Below, piece after piece: positions 26,391 to 33,979 of a stretch of 64,000 bases of DNA. Below the pieces are notes generated by a model, which was given only the letters and a program-made list of their open reading frames with translations, was not told where the DNA came from and did not search any database. Each line of letters opens with the position of its first letter. Position 1 is the first letter of the stretch. Source of the DNA: Lentzea alba (GTDB lineage: Bacteria > Actinomycetota > Actinomycetes > Mycobacteriales > Pseudonocardiaceae); NCBI RefSeq assembly GCF_011067745.1, contig NZ_JAAMPJ010000001.1, positions 1,536,829 to 1,600,828 of the forward strand, read 5' to 3'. The position numbers were made by a program, and so were the translations under genes.

Positions 26391-26412
26391 GATCAGACCG
26401 GAACGTCTGATC
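26391..26412 (+). promoter_or_regulatory. Stem-loop just upstream of the bldC ribosome binding site
   Basis: Arms GATCAGAC and GTCTGATC enclose the loop CGGAAC. The second arm ends two bases before GAGGAGG, the bldC ribosome binding site. An upstream TCAGA copy at 26380 repeats part of the arm. It could be a regulator site or an RNA structure that controls access to the ribosome binding site. Confidence 0.5.
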
Positions 26413-26424
26413 TGAGGAGGACGA

Positions 26425-26631
26425 GTGACTGCAGCCACCGAGCGCCTGTTGACGCCTGGGGAAGTCGCCAATCTGTTCCGGGTCGACCCGAAGACCGTGA
26501 CCCGATGGGCCACTGCAGGTCGCATCGGCTCGATTCGCACGCCTGGAGGACACCGCAGGTTCCGTGAGACCGAGGTGAAGGCTCTGCTTTCGGAGCTCAC
26601 CACCGAGGCGACTGAACCCGTACGGCACTGA
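26425..26631 (+). CDS. bldC: Developmental MerR-like DNA-binding protein BldC
   Basis: 68 residues, the same length as Streptomyces BldC. The single winged-helix domain reads LLTPGEVANLFRVDPKTVTR, then WATAGRIGSIRTPGGHRRFR. In Streptomyces BldC delays entry into sporulation by binding AT-rich direct repeats cooperatively. The GTG start follows GAGGAGG with a four-base spacer. The leader contains a stem-loop and, further upstream, an A-rich tract (CCAAAAAACAAG) that could be an autoregulatory target. Confidence 0.93.
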   Translation: MTAATERLLTPGEVANLFRVDPKTVTRWATAGRIGSIRTPGGHRRFRETEVKALLSELTTEATEPVRH

Positions 26632-26688
26632 AACCGTAGTAATCCCTGTGCCGCGGGTAATCTCGTGGCAAAGGGAGGTGGCGACCAG

Positions 26689-26856
26689 ATGATCTACCTG
26701 CTGGCGGTGATCGGTGCGCTCACCGTGGCCGTGCTCGTGTGGCGAGCGTTCGCCCCGCAGCACTCGGAGTACACGCCGGGCCGCAAGGTGATCGCACCCG
26801 ACGACGACCCCGAGTTCCTGCGCAAGCTCGACGAGCAGCGCAAGCGCGACGAGTGA
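26689..26856 (+). CDS. Small single-span membrane protein
   Basis: A 55-residue protein that begins MIYLLAVIGALTVAVLVWRA. It has one N-terminal transmembrane helix and a charged cytoplasmic tail with DDDPEFLRKLDEQRKRDE. The ATG is preceded by GGGAGG. It lies 57 bases after bldC on the same strand and is closed by a strong terminator. Function is unknown. Confidence 0.75.
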   Translation: MIYLLAVIGALTVAVLVWRAFAPQHSEYTPGRKVIAPDDDPEFLRKLDEQRKRDE

Positions 26857-26860
26857 ACGA

Positions 26861-26890
26861 AAAAGGGGCCCCGACCCCGGGGCCCCTTTT
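26861..26890. terminator. Bidirectional rho-independent terminator
   Basis: Arms AAAAGGGGCCCCG and CGGGGCCCCTTTT (13 bp) with a four-base loop. The T-run serves the plus-strand gene, and the matching A-run serves the convergent MinD-like gene. Confidence 0.9.
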
Positions 26891-26919
26891 CGCGTGATCC
26901 TGCGCGAACCTGACCGGCT

Positions 26920-28269
26920 CTAGGAGTGCGGGAAGTCGTCCGCCACCACGGCGGCGAGTTCCAGCAACGCGAGCCGGGTCTCCGGCGCGAGCTGGTCCAG
27001 CGCGATCTCGGCGCCCTCTTCGAGGTGCTCGTCGAACGGCAGCCGGACCACCGCGCGGCACCTCTGCTGGAAGTGCTCGGAGAGCTTGTCGAGATCGACC
27101 TTGCCCGACTTCGGGCGCACCGAGTTGATCACGCACACGGACTTCGCGACCAGGTCGCGGTAGCCGTGCGCCTCCAGCCAGTCGAGGGTCGCGGCCGAGG
27201 TCTGCGCGCCGTCGACCGAGCCGGACGACACCAGCACCAGCTGGTTCGCCTCGTCCAGCACGCCCTTCATGGCGGAGTGCATCAAACCCGTGCCGCAGTC
27301 CGTGAGCACGATGTTGTAGAAGTGCTCCAGCAACGCCACGGTGCGCCGGTAGTCCTCCTCGCTGAAGGCCTCCGACACCGCCGGGTCCTGCTCGGACGCC
27401 AGCACCTCGAGGCGTGCCGGCGACTGCGAGGTGTACGCCCGCACGTCGCTGTACTTCGTGATCCGCGAGGCGTCGCGCAGCAGGTGCCGCACGGTCGCCG
27501 TGGTCTCCCGCGGGATCTTCAACGCCAGCGTGCCGCGGTCCGGGTTCGCGTCGACCGCGATCACCCGGTCACCGCGCAGCGACGAGAACGTCGAGCCCAG
27601 CGTGGTCGTCGTCGTGGTCTTGCCGACGCCGCCCTTCAACGACAGCATCGCGATCTTGTAGCACCCGCGCAGCGGCTGGTTGATCCGCGCGATCAGCTCA
27701 CGCCGGCGCAGGTCAGCGGGGCTCTCACCCAGGTTGACGGCACCGCCGGTGATCGCGTGCAGCGACTTGCGCCAGCCGGACGACGGCGGCCGCTTGTCCT
27801 TCTTGATCAGCTGCTGCGACGAGACCTGCTCCGCCTGCGAGCGGTACTCCTGCTGCGGGAAGTTGTTCGGGAACTGCGCACCGGCGAACTGGCCGTACTG
27901 GGCCATGTTCTGCTGGCCGCCGGTGACCTGATGAGCACCCGATTGGCCGCCGCCCACCTGGTACGGCCCGGACTGCGCGCCGGGCACCGGGTACGGGCCG
28001 GAGGCGTTGCCGGGGACCTGGTAGGGACCGGAGGCGTTCCCCGGCACCTGGTACGGACCCGAGGCATTGCCCGGCACCTGGTACGGGCCGGAGGCGTTGC
28101 CGGGCACCTGGTAGGACCCCGACTGGTTGCCGCCCACGGGATAGGGGCCTGATTGGCCGCCGCTGACGTGCTGCGGACCGGACTGCTGCGGGTCGAGGTA
28201 GGCCGCCGTCTGCGGATCGACGTACTGCGGGCCGGAGCCCTGTTCCTCACCCGGTGGTTGCCATGTCAC
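26920..28269 (-). CDS. MinD/ParA-like ATPase with repetitive N-terminus
   Basis: 449 residues from a GTG with AGGAGGG eight bases upstream. Residues 1 to about 170 are a Pro/Gln/Gly-rich low-complexity region with several SGPYQVPGNA decapeptides. The C-terminal 280 residues are a deviant-Walker ATPase: LSLKGGVGKTTTTTTLGSTF, VIAVDANPDRGTLALKI and VLTDCGTGL. The architecture resembles EspI/Rv3876 and Rv0530 of mycobacteria. Position next to the ccs genes favours the Rv0530 orthologue. The role is unknown; a membrane-associated positioning function or a T7SS-linked function are both plausible. Confidence 0.85.
   Translation of the reverse strand: MTWQPPGEEQGSGPQYVDPQTAAYLDPQQSGPQHVSGGQSGPYPVGGNQSGSYQVPGNASGPYQVPGNASGPYQVPGNASGPYQVPGNASGPYPVPGAQSGPYQVGGGQSGAHQVTGGQQNMAQYGQFAGAQFPNNFPQQEYRSQAEQVSSQQLIKKDKRPPSSGWRKSLHAITGGAVNLGESPADLRRRELIARINQPLRGCYKIAMLSLKGGVGKTTTTTTLGSTFSSLRGDRVIAVDANPDRGTLALKIPRETTATVRHLLRDASRITKYSDVRAYTSQSPARLEVLASEQDPAVSEAFSEEDYRRTVALLEHFYNIVLTDCGTGLMHSAMKGVLDEANQLVLVSSGSVDGAQTSAATLDWLEAHGYRDLVAKSVCVINSVRPKSGKVDLDKLSEHFQQRCRAVVRLPFDEHLEEGAEIALDQLAPETRLALLELAAVVADDFPHS
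27961..28140. repeat. 30-bp tandem repeats in the MinD-like gene
   Basis: Four clear copies of a 30-base unit (27991-28110; on the plus strand each starts GTACGGGCCGGAGGCGTTGC or a close variant) are flanked by two diverged copies. They encode SGPYQVPGNA. Copy number may vary between strains. Confidence 0.9.
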
Positions 28270-28311
28270 CGCTGTGGCCCTCCTGAGCAAGAGGGACCAG
28301 GACTTCCCCGA

Positions 28312-28362
28312 CCCCCAGGTTGCGACGGTACGCAACCAGCACCGGTTCCATCGACCTGGGGG
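28312..28362 (-). promoter_or_regulatory. Overlapping alternative hairpins between ccsB and the MinD-like gene
   Basis: Long-range arms CCCCCAGGT (28312-28320) and ACCTGGGGG (28354-28362) pair over nine bases. A compact hairpin GGTTGCG/CGCAACC (28318-28324 and 28331-28337) shares bases with the first arm, so the two foldings partly exclude each other. It may be the terminator of the ccs operon or a switch in the leader of the MinD-like gene. Confidence 0.45.
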
Positions 28363-28370
28363 CTAACTCG

Positions 28371-29306
28371 TTAGAGACCTGCGTACGAATGCAACCCGGT
28401 AGTGACCAAGTTGATGAAGAACAGGTTGAAGACGTTGAGCGCGAAGCCGGCGACGTTGATCCAGGCGGCCCCACGGCCACGCCAACCGGCCGTCGCACGC
28501 GCGTGCAGATACGCCGCGTAGACCACCCACGAGACGAACGCGACCGTCTCCTTGGGGTCCCAGCCCCAGAACCGGCCCCACGCGGCTTCCGCCCAGATCG
28601 CGCCGCAGATGATGCCCGCGGTGAACAGCGGGAACGCCAGCACGGTGGTCCGGTACGACATCCGGTCGAGCACGTCGGCGCTCGGCAGCTTCGGGAAGCG
28701 GTCCGACTTGCTGTCCTTGAGCAGGTAGAGGATCGACGTGACACCGGGGATCAGCAGCACGCCCGACGAGATCGAGATCACCGAGACGTGAATCACCAGC
28801 CAGTACGACCGCAGCGCCGGCTGGACGGGCGCGGACTCGGCGTAGAGGACCGTGCCGCCGAGGAACAGCAGGATCAGGATCGGCGTCAGCACGAACGCGC
28901 CGAGGCGGCGGATCGGGAACTTCGCCATCAGCACGATCCACGTCACCACCGCGGCCAGGCACAGCAGCGACATGTACTCGTACATGTTGCCCCAGGGCGC
29001 ACGCCCGGCGGAGAGCCCGCGCATCACCAGCGACCCCAGGTGCAGCAGCGCGCCGAGGACCGTCAGCGCGGCGCCCATGCGGCCGATGCGCTCGGCCCTG
29101 GACAGCTCGCTCTTCGGCTCGTCGGTGAGGATGCCCGGAACCGGCGCACCCGCTCCGACCAGCGCCTCGGCGTTGACAGCGGCCTTGCGCGGAGCACGGG
29201 CGAACGCCTGCTCGACCGCGTAGAACAAGATCGCGAAGAGGTAGACGCCGAGGGCGCTGCGGTACAGCCAGTCGCTGTAGGTCGCCAGGGTCTCGTTGAC
29301 CGGCAT
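28371..29306 (-). CDS. ccsB: Cytochrome c biogenesis protein CcsB/ResC
   Basis: A 311-residue polytopic membrane protein with about eight transmembrane helices. The haem-handling tryptophan-rich WWD-type segment reads WGRFWGWDPKETVAFVSWVV, with His in the flanking region (YLHARA). With ResB it forms the system II haem export and ligation complex for c-type cytochromes. Its ATG overlaps the resB stop by one base (TGATG). A hairpin region follows the gene. Confidence 0.93.
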   Translation of the reverse strand: MPVNETLATYSDWLYRSALGVYLFAILFYAVEQAFARAPRKAAVNAEALVGAGAPVPGILTDEPKSELSRAERIGRMGAALTVLGALLHLGSLVMRGLSAGRAPWGNMYEYMSLLCLAAVVTWIVLMAKFPIRRLGAFVLTPILILLFLGGTVLYAESAPVQPALRSYWLVIHVSVISISSGVLLIPGVTSILYLLKDSKSDRFPKLPSADVLDRMSYRTTVLAFPLFTAGIICGAIWAEAAWGRFWGWDPKETVAFVSWVVYAAYLHARATAGWRGRGAAWINVAGFALNVFNLFFINLVTTGLHSYAGL

Positions 29307-30823
29307 CAGGACTTCTCCTCGTTCAGCACCGCGCGGGCCAGCCGCGTGAACTCCTCGCCGTATCCTGCCTGGTCAGTACGGGCAAGCCCGCCGACCTCGA
29401 CCAACGTACGCCCGTCGTCCCGAGGCGTCGCACGCACCCACACCCTGCGGCGTTTGACGGTGAGCGACACCCCGAGGCCGAGGATGATCAACACGGCGAA
29501 CAACAGCACGTACTCCTGCGTCGGGTCGTGCGAGACCTGCAACGACACCCAGTCGTTCACGGAGTCGAACCGCACCTTGGTGCCGTCGTCGAGCGCGATC
29601 TCCTCGCCCAGCGCGAGGTTCTTGCGCGCGACCTTCTGCAACCGGCCCTGCTCGACCATCTTCATGTCGATCGAGAAGATCGACTGGCCGCGGCCGTCGT
29701 CCACGCCGAGATCGCCGCGGTACACGTCGACGGCGACCATCGGGTTGTTCAGGGCGGGGTACTTCGAGTTCAGGATGTTGCCGTGCAGCAACGGTGTCGG
29801 CGCCAGCAGTCCCGTCACCGCGATCTGGTTCTTGCGGCGCTGCTCGGAGTCCGTGATGCCCGGCGGGTCGAACTTCGTGGCGCCCTCGGAGGCCAGCGTG
29901 AGCTGGTCGGACGGCAGCCACTGGATGCCCTGCGTGCGCTTCTCGCCGTTCGGGAACGTCACCGTGAACGTCGGCGTGTACCCGTGGCCGAGCAGGTAGA
30001 CGCGGTCGCCGTCGGTCCGCAGCGGGTGGTTGACCTGCAGGTTGTACGGCCGCCAGGTGTTCGACGCCAGGTCGTCGCCAGACTGGTAGCGGATGTCGGC
30101 CTGGTAACCGACGGGTTGGCCGTTGTCGAGGTACTCGGCGGAGAACTTGCCGATCTCCACGCAGAACGGCGTGAGATCGGTGCCGTCGACGCGCAGACCG
30201 GGCCGGAACGAGTCGTAGTTGAAGACGCCGCCGTTGCAGAACTGGCCACCGTTGGCCTGCACGATGATCTGGCCCTCGTAGCTGAACATCTTGCCCAGCG
30301 CGAACGACACCAGCAGGCCCAGCAACGCGAAGTGGAAAACGAGGTTGCCGGTCTCGCGCAGGTACCCGCGCTCCGCGCTGACCGTGTCGTCACCGGCGTC
30401 CATCCGCCAGCCGCGCAGGGCCTTCTTCGCCTTGGTGACCGCCTCTTCCGGCGTCACGTCGAGCACCAGCTGCGCGTGGTGCGGCATGCGCGCGAGGTTG
30501 CGCGGCGTCAGCACCGGCTTCGCGCGCATCTGCTTGAAGTACTCCCACGTGCGGGGCAGCAGACACCCGATGAGGGACACGAACAGCAGCAGGTAGATCG
30601 CCGCGAACCACGGCGTGGCATAAACCTCGAAAAAGCCGAGCTTGAGCAGCAGATCGCCCCACCACCCGTGCTGGGCGATGTACTCGTCGACCTTCGCCGC
30701 GTTCAACGACAGCTGCGGCAGCAACGCCCCCGGCATCGCCGCGAGCGCGAGCAGGAACAGCAGGGTCAGCGCGGTCCTCATCGAGGTGAGCCCGCGCCAC
30801 GTGTTGCGGAGGAAGGCGATCAC
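29306..30823 (-). CDS. resB: Cytochrome c biogenesis protein ResB
   Basis: 505 residues. Three transmembrane helices sit in the N-terminal 200 residues and one lies near the C-terminus, with a large extracytoplasmic beta-rich domain between. Family features include WRGLTSMRTALTLLFLLALA and LLVSFALGKMFSYEGQI. ResB partners CcsB in haem delivery to apocytochromes. I chose the GTG at 30823, which shares one base with the ccdA stop (TAGTG); a longer frame to 30868 lies within ccdA. Confidence 0.92.
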   Translation of the reverse strand: MIAFLRNTWRGLTSMRTALTLLFLLALAAMPGALLPQLSLNAAKVDEYIAQHGWWGDLLLKLGFFEVYATPWFAAIYLLLFVSLIGCLLPRTWEYFKQMRAKPVLTPRNLARMPHHAQLVLDVTPEEAVTKAKKALRGWRMDAGDDTVSAERGYLRETGNLVFHFALLGLLVSFALGKMFSYEGQIIVQANGGQFCNGGVFNYDSFRPGLRVDGTDLTPFCVEIGKFSAEYLDNGQPVGYQADIRYQSGDDLASNTWRPYNLQVNHPLRTDGDRVYLLGHGYTPTFTVTFPNGEKRTQGIQWLPSDQLTLASEGATKFDPPGITDSEQRRKNQIAVTGLLAPTPLLHGNILNSKYPALNNPMVAVDVYRGDLGVDDGRGQSIFSIDMKMVEQGRLQKVARKNLALGEEIALDDGTKVRFDSVNDWVSLQVSHDPTQEYVLLFAVLIILGLGVSLTVKRRRVWVRATPRDDGRTLVEVGGLARTDQAGYGEEFTRLARAVLNEEKS

Positions 30824-31599
30824 TAGAGCGGCAGCCTCACGACGTCGACGAACGAGTAGCGCAGCCACCCGACGAACTCACCCCAGAGCCCGGTGACCAA
30901 CGCGATCCCGACCAGGATCAACAGCACGCCACCGAAGATCTGCACCTGCCGGGCGTGCGTCCGCAGCCACTTGGTGACGCCCAACGCCCACCGCGCCCCG
31001 AGCGCGAGCACCACGAACGGCAACCCGAGCCCCAAGCAGTACGCGAGCACCAGCACGGCCCCGCGCACCGTGGACGACCCGATCTCCGTGCTCCGCGCCA
31101 CCGCGAGCACCCCGGCCAGCGTGGGCCCGAGACACGGCGTCCACCCGAGCGCGAACACCGCCCCGAGCAACGGCGCCCCGAACAGCCCTGCCCGAGGCTT
31201 GGCGTGGAACCGCACGTCCTTCTGCAGCGCCGGAACGAGCCCGATGAAGACCAGTCCCATGAGGATCGTGACAACGCCACCGATCCGTTGGAACAGATCG
31301 GCGTTCAAGAACAACGCGTCCGACGCCCCGAGAATCGCCATCGAGGCCAACGCGAAGACAACCGTGAACCCGAGCACGAACAACAGCGAGGCCCCGGCAA
31401 CCCGCCACCGCCCCTGTTTGGCCGGCTCGTTCGCCTCAACCCGGGGCGCCTCGGCTCCGACCAGCCCGGCGAGGTACGCCAGGTAACCGGGAACGAGCGG
31501 CACCACACACGGCGACGCGAACGAGATGAATCCAGCGAGCAGAGCAACCCCGGTAGCCAGCAGCAGAGGCCCGGAGATCGCCAGATCGGTGGGGTTCAC
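30823..31599 (-). CDS. ccdA: Thiol-disulfide electron carrier CcdA
   Basis: A 258-residue membrane protein with about six helices. The two conserved Cys-containing helices are GFISFASPCVVPLVPGYLAY and LGWTPCLGPTLAGVLAV. CcdA carries reducing equivalents across the membrane to a TlpA/ResA-like thioredoxin, keeping apocytochrome CXXCH thiols reduced. It starts with GTG and heads a ccdA-resB-ccsB operon with one-base overlaps. The partner lipoprotein gene lies at 32796-33353. Confidence 0.93.
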   Translation of the reverse strand: MNPTDLAISGPLLLATGVALLAGFISFASPCVVPLVPGYLAYLAGLVGAEAPRVEANEPAKQGRWRVAGASLLFVLGFTVVFALASMAILGASDALFLNADLFQRIGGVVTILMGLVFIGLVPALQKDVRFHAKPRAGLFGAPLLGAVFALGWTPCLGPTLAGVLAVARSTEIGSSTVRGAVLVLAYCLGLGLPFVVLALGARWALGVTKWLRTHARQVQIFGGVLLILVGIALVTGLWGEFVGWLRYSFVDVVRLPL

Positions 31600-31715
31600 A
31601 CACCTCAGAGTAGGTAGTTGCCCAGATCACGCGACGACCGGTGTCACTTTTGACGTCCACCGGACTGCGTCGGAAGTACCGACTATTGCCGCTTGTGGGT
31701 GACATCACGGTTGCT

Positions 31716-31721
31716 TAGCGT
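31716..31721 (+). promoter_or_regulatory. Leaderless-type -10 hexamer for the M64 peptidase gene
   Basis: TAGCGT lies six bases before the ATG at 31728, with no ribosome binding site. Confidence 0.5.
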
Positions 31722-31727
31722 CAGCCC

Positions 31728-32720
31728 ATGCATCGTTCCCGGCTGGTCCTCCCGGCGCTGACCGTCGCCGCGCTGGCCATGTTCGCGCAGGTACCAGCCG
31801 GTGGCGCCGCCCCGGCGATGGAATGGCGCGAGGTCTTCAACGAGGACGGCACCATCACCCAGGCCCTGACTCCGAAGGCCCCAGCCGAAACGACAACAGA
31901 CTTCCGCGCCATGTCCGCCGCCGAGGTAACCAAGATCCACGGCGACCGCGACCCGTCCGACGCCTTCGACCTGGTCTTCGTGGGCGATGGCTACACGACC
32001 GACGACATGGCGACCTACACCGCCAACGTGAAGAGCAAGTGGGACGAACTCTCCGCCGTGGAGCCGTTCGCAACCTACAAGCAGTACTTCAACGTGTGGC
32101 AGGTGAACGTGATCTCCACCGAGTCCGGTGTGGACCACGACCCGACCAGGGGCCTGCTGAAGGACACCGCGCTGGACATGGGCTTCTGGTGCCAGGGCCG
32201 CGACGCCAACACCGAACGTCTCCTGTGCGTGAACGAAACCAAGGCGAAAGACTTCGCAGCCCTGGCCCCAGAAGCCGACCAGGTGATCGCCCTGGGCAAC
32301 ACCACCAAGTACGGCGGCGCAGGCGGCTCGGTGGCCACCGCCTCAGGCTCCAACGCCCAAGCGGGCCAAATCGCCATCCACGAGCTGGGCCACAGCATCG
32401 GCGGCCTGGCCGACGAGTACGACTACCCGTACCTCGACTACACCGGCGCAGAACCGCGCGAGATCAACGTGACCAAGGACCCAACCGGCGCGAAGTGGGG
32501 CGAGTACCTGGGCCAACCGTCTCCGGACGGCGGCGTGATCGCCCCGGTGGAAGGCGCCCGCTACTACAAAACCGGCCTGTACCGCCCAACCGCCAACTCG
32601 ATCATGCGAACCCTGGGCAAACAGTTCAACTCGATCGGCAGAGACGCCATGATCAAGGCCTTCAAGGCGAAGATCCCATCCCTGAACTGGGAAACAGCCC
32701 CCGCCCCACCCATTCGCTGA
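31728..32720 (+). CDS. Secreted M64-family metallopeptidase
   Basis: 330 residues. A signal peptide (about 1-28, ending PAGGAAPA) precedes a catalytic domain with DLVFVGDGYTTDDMATYTAN and the zinc motif HELGHSIGGLADEYDYPY (His218, Glu219, His222). This is the IgA-peptidase M64 pattern H-E-x-G-H-x4-L-x-D-E-Y. The product is exported and probably degrades extracellular proteins; the substrate is unknown. It lies, divergently, inside the otherwise minus-strand ccs/hem block, so it may be an insertion into the conserved backbone. It is closed by a strong tandem palindrome. Confidence 0.88.
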   Translation: MHRSRLVLPALTVAALAMFAQVPAGGAAPAMEWREVFNEDGTITQALTPKAPAETTTDFRAMSAAEVTKIHGDRDPSDAFDLVFVGDGYTTDDMATYTANVKSKWDELSAVEPFATYKQYFNVWQVNVISTESGVDHDPTRGLLKDTALDMGFWCQGRDANTERLLCVNETKAKDFAALAPEADQVIALGNTTKYGGAGGSVATASGSNAQAGQIAIHELGHSIGGLADEYDYPYLDYTGAEPREINVTKDPTGAKWGEYLGQPSPDGGVIAPVEGARYYKTGLYRPTANSIMRTLGKQFNSIGRDAMIKAFKAKIPSLNWETAPAPPIR

Positions 32721-32721
32721 C

Positions 32722-32771
32722 GGAACGCGGGGGCCCCGCGTTCCCCAGAAGGAAACGCGGGGCCCCCGCGT
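32722..32771. terminator. Tandem GC palindromes between convergent genes
   Basis: GGAACGCGGGG/CCCCGCGTTCC (one-base centre) is followed after six bases by ACGCGGGG/CCCCGCGT. It begins two bases after the M64 stop and precedes TTTT, so it probably terminates both the M64 gene and the convergent tlpA-like gene. A 50-base stretch differs from the one at 62682-62731 at only three positions. Confidence 0.8.
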
Positions 32772-32795
32772 GACTTTTCGAAGCACCCGATCGGG

Positions 32796-33353
32796 TTACT
32801 CCTTGGTCAGTTCGTCCAGGACTGGTTGGACGTCAGAGGCGAGCACCGGTACCAGGAACACCGCGGCCACCTTGTGGTTCTTGTCCACCACGAACGTGGA
32901 CGGCACGGTGTTGGCCGGAACTCCCTTGAAAACGTTGATGAAACTCCGCGACGAAGCGTCGTAAATGGACGGATAAGTAAGCGACCGAACCTTCATGAAG
33001 TCCTGCGGATGAGACTTCTCGGTCTCCTTCACGTCGATCCCGAGAACCTGGTTCCCGGCGTCGAACAACTTCTGCATCTCCGAAGCCTCAGTCCGGCAAG
33101 GCGGGCACCAAGCTCCCCAGACGTTGATCACCACAGGCTTCCCCGCGTAATCAGACAGCCGGATGGTCTTCCCGTCCTCCATCAGGGACTCGCCCTCGAG
33201 TCCCTTCAGCTCCTTGCGCTCCGAAGCCGCGTAGCGGATCTTCACCTGCCCACCAGGCGCCACGAGATAGAACTCCCCGGCCCCGATCCGGGCCGCGTCG
33301 TTCCCAGTCGTACACCCGGCAACAAGCAACAACAGCACCAGCAACCGCTTCAT
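32796..33353 (-). CDS. TlpA/ResA-like thioredoxin lipoprotein
   Basis: 185 residues. A lipoprotein signal peptide with lipobox LLLVAGC puts the acylated Cys near position 14. A thioredoxin-fold domain follows with the redox motif WGAWCPPCRTEASEMQ. The protein is anchored outside the membrane, where it should receive electrons from CcdA and reduce apocytochrome c haem-binding cysteines. The ATG overlaps the stop of the histidine-phosphatase gene (ATGA). It is separated from ccdA by the M64 peptidase gene, unlike the mycobacterial order. Confidence 0.9.
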   Translation of the reverse strand: MKRLLVLLLLVAGCTTGNDAARIGAGEFYLVAPGGQVKIRYAASERKELKGLEGESLMEDGKTIRLSDYAGKPVVINVWGAWCPPCRTEASEMQKLFDAGNQVLGIDVKETEKSHPQDFMKVRSLTYPSIYDASSRSFINVFKGVPANTVPSTFVVDKNHKVAAVFLVPVLASDVQPVLDELTKE

Positions 33354-33979
33354 GCGCCAGTCACCCGAGGATTAGTGGCCCCAACCGGCTCCGAGTAGGA
33401 GATCCGCACCAGTTGCTCACCCTCGAAGATCAACGAGGTCAAAGAAGCCAGCGAGCACTCCCGACGCCGCGGGTCGTGCCACATCCGCTTCCCCTCCAAG
33501 AACCGCCGCACCGTCCAAATGGGCAACTGGTGCGAAACACAAACGGCCTCATGCCCCTCAGCAGCAGCACGAGCCTTCTGCACCGCCCCGAGCATCCGAT
33601 GAGCGATCTCGATGTAAGGCTCACCCCACGAGGGCTTGAACGGGTTCACCAGCTTCGACCAGTGCTGCGGCGACCGCAGAGCCCCGTCCCCGACCGCGAC
33701 CTTCAACCCCTCGAACTGGTTGTCGGCCTCGATCAGCCGCTCGTCGGTCGCCAGCTCCAACCGGTGCGAGTCGGCGATCGGCGCCGCGGTCTGCTGGGCG
33801 CGGTCCAACGGGGAAGCGACCACGTGCACGATGTCGTGGTCGGCCAGGAACTCGGCGACGGTGAGCGCCTGCTTCTGGCCGCGCTCGGACAGCTTGAAGC
33901 CGGGGATGCGGCCGTACAGGATGCCTGTCGGGTTGTGCACCTCGCCGTGGCGGAGCAGGTGGACGACGGTGCGGGTCAC
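33350..33979 (-). CDS. Histidine phosphatase (phosphoglycerate mutase-like) family protein
   Basis: 209 residues with the catalytic motif [20 protein letters not shown] near the N-terminus and the second active-site His in [18 protein letters not shown]. This is the branch of the superfamily typified by Rv0525, a phosphatase of unknown substrate rather than a glycolytic mutase. It overlaps hemL and the thioredoxin gene by four bases on either side, so the three genes are translationally coupled. Confidence 0.88.
   Translation of the reverse strand: MTRTVVHLLRHGEVHNPTGILYGRIPGFKLSERGQKQALTVAEFLADHDIVHVVASPLDRAQQTAAPIADSHRLELATDERLIEADNQFEGLKVAVGDGALRSPQHWSKLVNPFKPSWGEPYIEIAHRMLGAVQKARAAAEGHEAVCVSHQLPIWTVRRFLEGKRMWHDPRRRECSLASLTSLIFEGEQLVRISYSEPVGATNPRVTGA

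Noticed and set aside
26221-26424. Riboswitch or small RNA in the bldC upstream region
   Set aside because: Beyond the 53-bp palindrome and one short stem-loop I see no known riboswitch core.
27961-28140. Possible CRISPR array
   Set aside because: The 30-bp units are directly adjacent without spacers and encode SGPYQVPGNA in the MinD-like gene.
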